DNA from: JBBIII01 sp037446575
GTDB taxonomy: Bacteria; Bacteroidota; Ignavibacteria; UBA10030
Direction: 5' to 3'
DNA length: 13,708 bases
Assembly (NCBI GenBank): GCA_037446575.1
Contig: JBBIII010000064.1
Location: forward strand, 1-13,708
In this document: positions 6,785 through 13,708 of the stretch, piece by piece
How positions within the stretch are numbered: the first letter of the stretch is position 1
Layout of the letters: every line of letters starts with the position of its first letter
Program-made: the position numbers and the translations under genes
The notes under the pieces: model-generated
What the model was told of the DNA's origin: nothing
Databases searched by the model: none
Seen by the model: the letters and a program-made list of their open reading frames with translations, nothing else

Positions 6785-9700
6785 GTGCTACAATTTATCA
6801 AAAGTCTATTTGGGTCTAAGCAGGAAAGCGATATAAAGAATTTATATCCAATTGTTGCCGAAATAAATCAATTTGCAGAAAGATTTCAAGAATTAAACGA
6901 TGATGAACTCAAGGCAAAAACAAAAGAATTTCAACAAAGGATATCAGAGTATATTAAGGATGTTGAAAATGAATTAAAAAACGCAAAAGAGGGTTTGCAA
7001 AATTCTAATTCATATGAAGAGCGCGAAAGTATTTATGCAAACATAGATGAATTAAATAAGAATCTAGATAAACAAATTGAAGAAGCTTTAAGTGATATAC
7101 TTCCCGAGGCATTTGCCGTTGTAAAAGAAACTTGCCGAAGATTAATAGGCCAATCTTGGGAAGTAGCAGGTAACAAGATTGTATGGGATATGGTGCCTTT
7201 CGATGTTCAATTAATGGGGGGTATAGTTTTACATCAAGGGAAAATAGCCGAGATGGCGACAGGCGAGGGTAAAACGCTTGTAGCAACATTGCCGACATAT
7301 TTGAACGCTCTTTCGGGCCGCGGTGTTCATATTGTAACGGTGAACGATTATCTCGCGCTTCGCGATAGTCAATGGATGGGACGCGTATTTGAGTTTTTAG
7401 GATTAAAGGTAGGATGTATATTGCAGAATATGGATTCGCATCAAAGACGAATTCAATATTCGACAGATATTACTTACGGAACTAACAATGAATTTGGATT
7501 TGATTATCTAAGAGATAATATGGTTCTAAGTGTTGAAGAGATGGTGCAGCGACCTTATAACTATGCTATTGTAGATGAAGTTGATTCAGTATTAATTGAT
7601 GAAGCCAGAACGCCGTTAATAATTAGCGGTCCAGTGGAAGTTGAGGATCACAAATTCAACGAAATGAAACCGTACATAGATCGGTTAGTAAAAGCGCAGC
7701 AAAATTATGTAGCGAAGATCGTTTCTGAAGCCGAACAACTTTTAGAACAAGATAAATTATCAGAAGCTGGCGTGCAATTATTGCGTGCACAACGCGGATT
7801 ACCCAAAAATAAAAAGCTGTTAAAAATATTTTCTGAGCCATCAAACAAAATGCTTATGCAGAAAACAGAACGTGAATATATGCAGGATCAAAGCGCGCGT
7901 ATGCATGAAATTGATGATGAACTATTTTTTAGAATCGATGAAAAGTCGCACGCTATAGATTTAACGGAAAAAGGGAGAGAATTTCTTGCTCAAGTATTTC
8001 CGGGAAATGACAAAGACTTGTTTATAATTCCAGATATCGGCACGGAGTTTAGCTTGATTGAAGGAGATGATGCGTTAGCATTTGAGGAGAAGCAAAAAAG
8101 AAAAGACAAAATTAACGCTTTATTTGCAGAACGAAGCGACCGTATCCATACAATCCATCAATTGTTAAAAGCATATACTTTATACGAAAAAGATGTTGAA
8201 TATGTAGTTTCAGAAGATGGAAAAATAATGATTGTTGATGAATTTACAGGAAGACTTCTGACAGGGAGACGTTATTCTGAAGGATTACATCAAGCAATAG
8301 AAGCAAAAGAAGGGGTAAAAGTTGAAAGGGATACGCAAACTCTGGCAACAGTAACTTTGCAAAATTATTTCAGAATGTACAAGAAACTTGCAGGAATGAC
8401 GGGAACTGCGGAAACTGAAGCGGCTGAATTCTTTGATATTTATAAATTGGATGTTGTCGTTATTCCCACAAATAAACCTATGATTCGTTTGGATAATGAC
8501 GACCAGGTATATAAAACAGTACGTGAAAAATATAATGCGGTAATTGCTGAAATTGAAGCAATGAGAGCAATTCAACGGCCAGTACTAGTTGGCACAACAA
8601 GCGTTGATGTCTCTGAAACAATTAGCAGAATGTTAAAGAGAAAAGGAATCCCTCATAATGTTTTAAATGCGAAGCAACATCAAAGAGAAGCAGAGGTAGT
8701 TGCGCATGCTGGTTTACCAGGATCTGTAACTATTTCTACAAACATGGCAGGCAGAGGAACCGATATTAAACTTGGTCCTGGTGTAAGAGACAATAGCGGC
8801 TTGCATATTATTGGCACAGAACGACACGAAGCCAGACGTATCGATAGGCAATTAAGAGGAAGAGCTGGAAGACAAGGCGATCCTGGTTCGTCTCGATTCT
8901 ATTTGTCTTTAGAAGACGATTTGATGCGGTTGTTTGGAAGTGAGCGCATAGCAAAAATTATGGAGCGCATGGGTTTGGAAGAAGGCGAAGTAATACAGCA
9001 TTCGATGATAACACGTTCTGTGGAAAGAGCGCAAAAAAAAGTTGAAGTGAACAATTACGGAATCAGAAAAAGACTATTAGAATATGATAACGTGATGAAT
9101 CAACAACGAGAAGTAATTTATGGAAAAAGACGCCATGCTTTATTCGGGGAACATCTTAGAGACGATATTTTCGACATGTTGCGAAGTTCGATTGATAAAA
9201 TAGTAGCAAAATATTATTCAGATGCTGATATAGATGGGCTTACTAACGAAGTTAGAGCAAAATTTTTAATCGATTTTGAAATCAATCCAGAAAAATTTCA
9301 AACTCTTGGTGAAAAAGGCATTGCAGATGAAATAATAATAAATGCAGAAAATTTTTATAAAAGAAAAGAAGAGCTCATAGGTAAAGAGTTGATGGTAGCC
9401 CTCGAAAAAATGGCGATGCTCCAGGTAATTGATATAAAATGGCGAGAACATCTGAGAGAAATGGATGATTTAAAAGAAGGAATCCATTTACGTGGTTATG
9501 GACAAAAAGACCCATTAGTTGAATACAAAACAGAATCATTTAAAATGTTTATAGAGCTAATGGATATGATTTCCGATGATGTTCTAAACTTGGTATTTAA
9601 GCTATATCCTGAACGCCAAGAACAATTGCCCGCGCAACGAACACGACGACCTATACGCAAAGAAGATATTGTATTAACTCATGATTCTGCACAAGGCGCT

Positions 9701-9871
9701 GGGTTTATTACAAACAAAGAACCGGTATCATCATCAAGTGCATTTCAACAGCAACAACATCAGCAATCTACACATCGGGTTCAACAAATAAGAGTAGGTC
9801 CCAAAATTGGCAGGAATGAACCTTGTCCCTGTGGAAGTGGGAAAAAATATAAAAATTGTCATGGAGCTTAA
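6785..9871 (+). CDS. secA: Preprotein translocase ATPase SecA, GTG start
   Basis: SecA is the ATPase motor that pushes unfolded preproteins through SecYEG. Walker A is ATGEGKTL at 158-165, and Walker B is in DEVDSVLIDEAR (264-275). The preprotein cross-linking region follows, then the second motor domain with MAGRGTD (654-660) and QLRGRAGRQGD (689-699). Helical scaffold and wing regions come next, then a glutamine/serine-rich linker and the zinc-binding tail CPC..., C1014-x-C1016-x8-C1025-H1026, which contacts SecB or the ribosome in other bacteria. At 1028 residues it is longer than E. coli SecA (901). The excess lies in a charged helical insert near residues 55-100 and another near 300-370 after Walker B; both are usual in the Bacteroidota/Chlorobi group. 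The GTG is chosen because an in-frame TGA lies 9 bases before it, no usable ATG follows before motif regions, and LQFIKSLFGSK is a typical SecA beginning. Shine-Dalgarno support is weak (AAAG/AAGA). Confidence 0.98.
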   Translation: MLQFIKSLFGSKQESDIKNLYPIVAEINQFAERFQELNDDELKAKTKEFQQRISEYIKDVENELKNAKEGLQNSNSYEERESIYANIDELNKNLDKQIEEALSDILPEAFAVVKETCRRLIGQSWEVAGNKIVWDMVPFDVQLMGGIVLHQGKIAEMATGEGKTLVATLPTYLNALSGRGVHIVTVNDYLALRDSQWMGRVFEFLGLKVGCILQNMDSHQRRIQYSTDITYGTNNEFGFDYLRDNMVLSVEEMVQRPYNYAIVDEVDSVLIDEARTPLIISGPVEVEDHKFNEMKPYIDRLVKAQQNYVAKIVSEAEQLLEQDKLSEAGVQLLRAQRGLPKNKKLLKIFSEPSNKMLMQKTEREYMQDQSARMHEIDDELFFRIDEKSHAIDLTEKGREFLAQVFPGNDKDLFIIPDIGTEFSLIEGDDALAFEEKQKRKDKINALFAERSDRIHTIHQLLKAYTLYEKDVEYVVSEDGKIMIVDEFTGRLLTGRRYSEGLHQAIEAKEGVKVERDTQTLATVTLQNYFRMYKKLAGMTGTAETEAAEFFDIYKLDVVVIPTNKPMIRLDNDDQVYKTVREKYNAVIAEIEAMRAIQRPVLVGTTSVDVSETISRMLKRKGIPHNVLNAKQHQREAEVVAHAGLPGSVTISTNMAGRGTDIKLGPGVRDNSGLHIIGTERHEARRIDRQLRGRAGRQGDPGSSRFYLSLEDDLMRLFGSERIAKIMERMGLEEGEVIQHSMITRSVERAQKKVEVNNYGIRKRLLEYDNVMNQQREVIYGKRRHALFGEHLRDDIFDMLRSSIDKIVAKYYSDADIDGLTNEVRAKFLIDFEINPEKFQTLGEKGIADEIIINAENFYKRKEELIGKELMVALEKMAMLQVIDIKWREHLREMDDLKEGIHLRGYGQKDPLVEYKTESFKMFIELMDMISDDVLNLVFKLYPERQEQLPAQRTRRPIRKEDIVLTHDSAQGAGFITNKEPVSSSSAFQQQQHQQSTHRVQQIRVGPKIGRNEPCPCGSGKKYKNCHGA

Positions 9872-9906
9872 TTAATAATTTTATAAATGCAATACTAATA
9901 AATTTA

Positions 9907-9941
9907 AAAAGCGTTCCACCTACTAATGGATGAACGCTTTT
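9907..9941 (+). terminator. Perfect 10-bp inverted repeat, candidate secA terminator, covering a possible era start
   Basis: AAAAGCGTTC at 9907-9916 pairs without mismatch with GAACGCTTTT at 9932-9941, leaving a 15-base loop. The A-run before and T-run after the G+C core fit an intrinsic terminator that could act on either strand, 35 bases after the secA stop. The T tract is short (four T, then CGTCTT), so termination may be weak. The ATG at 9926 falls in the loop. If era starts there, the structure would instead present or mask that start codon. Confidence 0.5.
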
Positions 9942-10858
9942 CGTCTTATATGGAAGAAAATAATAATTTTAAATGCGGTTATGCGGCAATTATAGGTGAA
10001 CCAAACGTTGGTAAATCGACGCTAATCAATGTTGTATTAGATCAAAAAATATCAATAGTAACAAAAAAACCGCAAACTACCCGGCAACGCGTTTTAGGAA
10101 TATTAAACAAAAATAATCTTCAGATAATATTTTTAGATACGCCCGGTTTAATAATACCAAAATATCTTCTTCAAAAAGAAATGATTGCTGCTGCAAAGAA
10201 AGCGATATTGAACGCTGATATAGTGTTGGCAATAATTAGCGCAGATAAATATTCAATATCGGAGCATGTTCTTGAGCAGATTATTTTAAATAATAATAAA
10301 AATAATATCTTAGTTATCAATAAAATTGATTTGCTAAATAATAAACAATTAGAGCATCATATTAAACGGCTTCAGCATGAAAAATATTTTAAAGAAATAA
10401 TTCCGATATCAGCTAAAAAGAATATTAACATTGATAAATTAATAGATACAATAGATAAATATTTGCCATATCAACAAGCATTATATCCGAATGACATAAT
10501 AAGCGAACAACCAGAAAAATTCTTTGTTGCCGAGTTTATACGTGAAAATATATTTATTTCATTTCATGAAGAAATACCATATTCAACAGCAGTTGAAATT
10601 ACAGAGTTTAAAGAAAGAGAAAAAAGAAAAATATTTATACGGGCGAATATTGTTGTGGAACGCGAATCACAAAAAGGAATTATTATAGGTAAAAACGGAG
10701 AGGCGTTAAAAAGAGTAGGCATTAAAGCTCGCCAACAGATTGAAGAGTTCCTTGGATGCGATATTTACTTGGAATTACATGTTAAAGTGAAAGAAAGATG
10801 GCGCGATAATGAAATGTTGTTAAAACGGTTTGGTTATAATAGTTCATCTGAGAAATAG
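9926..10858 (+). CDS. era: GTPase Era (16S rRNA maturation / 30S assembly factor)
   Basis: Era is a GTPase that binds the 3' end of 16S rRNA and helps 30S subunit assembly. All GTPase motifs are present: G1 GEPNVGKS at 24-31, the G2 threonines in KPQTTRQRV (48-56), G3 DTPG at 71-74, G4 NKID at 132-135 and G5 SAK at 162-164. The C-terminal KH RNA-binding domain shows GIIIGKNGEALKRVG at 251-265. The outermost ATG (9926) gives 310 residues. A second in-frame ATG at 9950 gives 302 residues starting MEENNNFKCGYAAIIGEPN, an N-terminus of the usual length for Era. I lean to 9950 because the outer ATG lies in the loop of a terminator-like hairpin, but neither start has a Shine-Dalgarno site. The transporter gene begins 2 bases after the stop, so era probably leads a three-gene operon ending in uvrC. 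Confidence 0.97.
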   Translation: MDERFSSYMEENNNFKCGYAAIIGEPNVGKSTLINVVLDQKISIVTKKPQTTRQRVLGILNKNNLQIIFLDTPGLIIPKYLLQKEMIAAAKKAILNADIVLAIISADKYSISEHVLEQIILNNNKNNILVINKIDLLNNKQLEHHIKRLQHEKYFKEIIPISAKKNINIDKLIDTIDKYLPYQQALYPNDIISEQPEKFFVAEFIRENIFISFHEEIPYSTAVEITEFKEREKRKIFIRANIVVERESQKGIIIGKNGEALKRVGIKARQQIEEFLGCDIYLELHVKVKERWRDNEMLLKRFGYNSSSEK

Positions 10859-10860
10859 CG

Positions 10861-11778
10861 ATGATTTACCCAAGCCGGTCAAAATTAATATTAGGTTTTT
10901 TTGTGATATGTATGCTCTGGGGAAGTTCATGGGCGGCGGTTAAAATTAGCTTAGAATCAGTTCCAATCTTTCTCTCCCTTGCGTTAAGATTTCTGACAGC
11001 AAGTCTACTTTTTGGAGTTATTTATTTTTCATTTCATAAAAATATGTCTACAGACAGAAAATTCTGGCGTTTAATAATAATTTTAAGCGTAACTTCTTTT
11101 ATCCTCCCCTTCATTCTAGTCTACTGGGCACAAACACAAATTAATTCAGGACTTGCATCAATATTATTCGCGACTTTTCCAATATGGGTAGCAATAATTT
11201 CTCATTATTTATTGCCAAATGAAAAAATTAAATATTTTCATCTAATAGGGATAGTAGTCGGATTTTGTGGAATAGTTATAATCTTTAATGATGGACTGAA
11301 CAATTTAAGTTTTAATAGCTTATTGGGAATGCACGGAATAATATTAAGTGCAATATTTCAAGCTTTTGGTTTAGTTGCGCTTAGGAAGTACGGTAAAGAT
11401 TATAGCATTATCGCACTTAATTTATTTCCGATGATTATAAGTTCAATATTTTTTGCAGGCATCAGCTTTTTGTTTGAAAACATTTCAATTGTTCGTTTTA
11501 CTCTACCTTCGATTATTTCAATTGCCTATCTTGCTCTATTTTCGTCAGTATTAGCATTTTTAATTTATTTTTGGTTAGTTAAATACGTTGAGGTGGTTAT
11601 TCTCTCACTTTCGGCATTTATAACTCCTTTAATTGCTATACTAATTGCAATTATAATTATAAATGAAATATTTTCAATCAATATGTTTATAGGGTCTTTA
11701 TTTGTATTGTTAGGAGTGGCATTAGCAATATTAGGGAATTTATTTTCAACAATAAAAATTCATAAATTATTTTCATGA
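10861..11778 (+). CDS. EamA-family (drug/metabolite transporter superfamily) membrane transporter
   Basis: This 305-residue inner-membrane protein has about ten transmembrane helices (near 9-27, 35-55, 70-90, 97-116, 124-142, 153-173, 183-203, 217-239, 245-267 and 274-294). They are arranged as two EamA repeats of five. Family features are MLWGSSWAAVKISL (18-31) in helix 1, ALRFL (41-45) in helix 2, and an acidic residue before the last helix of each half (NEKIKYFHLIG, NEIFSINMFIGSLF). The superfamily exports or exchanges metabolites, amino acids or related small molecules; the substrate cannot be read from the sequence. The ATG lies 2 bases after the era stop with only a weak GAG upstream, and the TGA stop shares ATGA with the uvrC start. 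Tight coupling to era and uvrC implies co-expression but does not by itself give a function. Confidence 0.92.
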   Translation: MIYPSRSKLILGFFVICMLWGSSWAAVKISLESVPIFLSLALRFLTASLLFGVIYFSFHKNMSTDRKFWRLIIILSVTSFILPFILVYWAQTQINSGLASILFATFPIWVAIISHYLLPNEKIKYFHLIGIVVGFCGIVIIFNDGLNNLSFNSLLGMHGIILSAIFQAFGLVALRKYGKDYSIIALNLFPMIISSIFFAGISFLFENISIVRFTLPSIISIAYLALFSSVLAFLIYFWLVKYVEVVILSLSAFITPLIAILIAIIIINEIFSINMFIGSLFVLLGVALAILGNLFSTIKIHKLFS

Positions 11779-13646
11779 ACAACGAAAATAATAACTTATT
11801 ATTTCAGGTAAGAGATTTACCTTTAGACGAAAAGTTGCAAGCGCTCCCAACAAAACCAGGTGTTTATAGATTTATTAATTCTGACGCAAAAGTGATATAC
11901 ATCGGAAAAGCGGCTAATCTTAGAAATCGTGTAAAACAATATTTTCAGAAATCTAAATCAAATGACACCCGAATAAGCGCAATGATTTCAAATATTGCCG
12001 ATGTTGAAATAACTGTAACGGATAATGAGGTAGAAGCTCTTATTCTCGAAGCAAATCTCATAAAACAATTCAAACCAAAATATAATATTCTCCTTAAAGA
12101 TGACAAAAGCTATCCATGGATTGCCATTACAACCGAACAATATCCACGTGCAATAGTAACGCGTCGTAAAAATCTTAAAGCGCGCTATTTTGGTCCTTAC
12201 ACCGACGTAAAATCGATGAGGAATGCATTAAAAACATTTTGTGATATTTTCTATATCAGAAGTTGTAATTATGAAATGACTGAAGAACATATTAATAAGA
12301 AAAAATATAAAGTGTGTTTAGATTATCATATAAAAAAATGCGAAGGACCATGTGAGGGATTAGTAAATAGGATAGATTATAATATAAGAATAGACAACGC
12401 TGTAAAAGCGCTTAAAGGTAAAATTAAGGAAGTAATAAGTACAATAAACAATGAAATGAATAAACTTGCCGAGTCAATGCGTTATGAAGAAGCGGCAATA
12501 ATTAGAGAAAAAATTAATGCACTTAAAGTTTATTCTGAGAAACAAAGAGTGGTCGATATTAGTGAAGTTGACAGGGATGTTATTTCGATAACAACAAAAA
12601 ATAACGATGCTTGCGCTGTTATATTCAAAATACGCGAAGGCAAAGTAATCAACAGTCAACATACATATCTAACTAATGTTTATGAAACTAGTTCGAGTGA
12701 ATTATTGGAAACAGTATTAGAGCGCTATTATATAGAGCAGGAGGACATTCCACAGCGAATATTGCTATCGGAGAATCCTGATAATCTAGATGTCGTTAAA
12801 GAATGGCTAAGCAATAAAACAGGGAGTGAAATAGAAATTGAACTGCCTAATAATTCTGTAACTACTAAACTATATAATTTAGTAAAAACAAATGCTCAAT
12901 ATTGGCTTGATGAATTAGAGTTATTGAGGTTAAAAAGAGGCGAACTAGTCCCGCATGTTCTAAAAGCCATACAAAGAGATTTACGTTTAACAAAAACACC
13001 GCGAAGAATAGAGTGTTTTGATATCTCAAATATTCATGGCGCCGATATAGTAGCATCACTAGTTGTTTTTATTAATGGGTTGCCTAAAAAAAGCGAATAC
13101 AGAAAATATATGATTCGAAACGTAAATTATCCTAATGATTATGCCAGTATGAAAGAAGTAATAGAACGACGATACTCAAAAAACGATAATAAAGAACTAC
13201 CTGATTTAATTATGGTGGATGGGGGCAAAGGTCAAATATCAAGCGCAATCGAAATTATAAAAAAATTGGATTTACAAGAAATACCTGTAATCGGATTGGC
13301 TAAAAGGTTAGAAGAAATATTTTTGCCGGATTTAAACGAACCGATAATACTTCCTCGATCTTCATCTAGTTTAAGATTATTGCAACAAATAAGAGACGAA
13401 ACACATAGATTTGCAATTGAATACCATCGGAAATTACGTTCAAAACGAATCATCAATACAGAATTAGAAAATATTAAAGGTATTGGGAAAAAAAGAGCAA
13501 AAAACTTGATAAGTAAATTCGGTTCAATACATGGAGTACAAAATGCAACGGAGGAACAAATAGCGTCTGTAGTAGGCAAGAATGTAGCGAATAAAATTTG
13601 TGAATATTTTAAATCTAAAGAAAAGAATAATAAACAAATTGCTTAA
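11775..13646 (+). CDS. uvrC: Excinuclease ABC subunit C
   Basis: UvrC makes the 3' and 5' incisions on either side of a DNA lesion marked by UvrA and UvrB in nucleotide excision repair. The 623 residues match the family length. The N-terminal GIY-YIG nuclease has GVY at 29-31 and YIG at 42-44 and makes the 3' cut. A cysteine cluster follows (C164, C181, C189, C193), the probable iron-sulfur ligands. The UVR segment (about 223-252, with MRYEEAAIIREKI) binds UvrB. The RNase H-like nuclease for the 5' cut has D416 in ECFDISNIHG, D482 in MVDGGKGQ and H544 in DETHRFAIEYH. Tandem helix-hairpin-helix DNA-binding motifs occupy about 563-610 (LENIKGIGKKRAKNLISKFG). The ATG overlaps the transporter stop by 4 bases (ATGA) and has no Shine-Dalgarno site, so translation probably depends on coupling. 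Confidence 0.98.
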   Translation: MNNENNNLLFQVRDLPLDEKLQALPTKPGVYRFINSDAKVIYIGKAANLRNRVKQYFQKSKSNDTRISAMISNIADVEITVTDNEVEALILEANLIKQFKPKYNILLKDDKSYPWIAITTEQYPRAIVTRRKNLKARYFGPYTDVKSMRNALKTFCDIFYIRSCNYEMTEEHINKKKYKVCLDYHIKKCEGPCEGLVNRIDYNIRIDNAVKALKGKIKEVISTINNEMNKLAESMRYEEAAIIREKINALKVYSEKQRVVDISEVDRDVISITTKNNDACAVIFKIREGKVINSQHTYLTNVYETSSSELLETVLERYYIEQEDIPQRILLSENPDNLDVVKEWLSNKTGSEIEIELPNNSVTTKLYNLVKTNAQYWLDELELLRLKRGELVPHVLKAIQRDLRLTKTPRRIECFDISNIHGADIVASLVVFINGLPKKSEYRKYMIRNVNYPNDYASMKEVIERRYSKNDNKELPDLIMVDGGKGQISSAIEIIKKLDLQEIPVIGLAKRLEEIFLPDLNEPIILPRSSSSLRLLQQIRDETHRFAIEYHRKLRSKRIINTELENIKGIGKKRAKNLISKFGSIHGVQNATEEQIASVVGKNVANKICEYFKSKEKNNKQIA

Positions 13647-13676
13647 AGAGCGAATTTCTTGTAAGTTAAAAACATC

Positions 13677-13708
13677 ATGAAACCGATGAAAATATTTTTA
13701 CGATTACT
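13677..13708 (+). CDS. Possible start of a further gene, cut by the window edge
   Basis: An ATG at 13677 opens a frame reading MKPMKIFLRL to the end of the window, 30 bases after the uvrC stop and on the same strand. The basic then hydrophobic beginning could be the start of a signal peptide or membrane protein. A second in-frame ATG is at 13686. Only a weak TAAG precedes it, and ten codons are too few to identify or confirm a gene. Confidence 0.3.
   Translation, partial: MKPMKIFLRL

Noticed and set aside
7680..7900. SecA insert after Walker B as a possible inserted foreign domain
   Set aside because: A helical charged insert here is usual for SecA of the Bacteroidota/Chlorobi group, and the reading frame and codon use continue smoothly.
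9856..9888. TTGTCA ... TATAAAT as a promoter for era
   Set aside because: The 20-base spacing is too long for a standard sigma-70 promoter, and the first box lies inside the secA zinc-finger codons. It is not better than background in this A+T-rich gap.
13232..13579. A 115-codon minus-strand open frame
   Set aside because: It is antisense to the RNase H-like and helix-hairpin-helix part of uvrC, which is clearly coding on the plus strand.
1..13708. Mobile element, CRISPR array, defence system or RNA gene
   Set aside because: No direct repeats with spacers, transposase or integrase motifs, or tRNA/rRNA-like sequence were seen. Every gene but one has a recognisable family or domain, and nearly all space is coding.

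Overview
The window is an A+T-rich bacterial chromosome segment, roughly one third G+C by eye. It carries mostly recognisable housekeeping and envelope genes packed tightly into three transcription blocks. The lineage is most likely in the Bacteroidota/Chlorobi/Ignavibacteria group. Three things point there: a long (1028-residue) SecA with inserts in its N-terminal region and preprotein-crosslinking region; a C-terminal secretion-type domain with the NYPNPF signature typical of type IX secretion (T9SS) proteins; and few strong Shine-Dalgarno sites, with TTG and GTG starts in use. An Ignavibacteria-like organism is my best inference, but no marker here settles it.

Region 1 (1-2669, + strand) is an envelope block. 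It holds the 3' end of a gene with a T9SS/FlgD-like C-terminal domain, then a family 2 glycosyltransferase whose TTG start has its ribosome-binding site on the preceding stop codon, then a Wzi-like outer-membrane beta-barrel. Together they suggest secreted-protein anchoring or surface-polysaccharide work.

Region 2 (2679-6638, - strand) reads dacB (PBP4-type D,D-peptidase) -> an unrecognised four-helix membrane protein -> prmA (ribosomal protein L11 methyltransferase) -> a Ppx/GppA phosphatase. The last three genes overlap or are separated by a single base, so this is very likely one operon. It converges on region 1 with only 9 bases between the stop codons.

Region 3 (6785-13646, + strand) reads secA, then era -> EamA-family transporter -> uvrC. 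The era/eamA gap is 2 bases and eamA/uvrC share an ATGA. A perfect 10-bp inverted repeat lies between secA and era and covers one of the two possible era start codons. The 146-base gap between dacB and secA is the only real divergent promoter region. A further + strand gene may begin in the last 32 bases.

I see no RNA gene, CRISPR array, insertion sequence, integrase or phage gene, and no stretch over 300 bases without a gene. This looks like ordinary core genome. The least explained items are the membrane protein at 4463-5143, the hairpin at the era start, and the identity of the truncated T9SS-type gene at the left edge.
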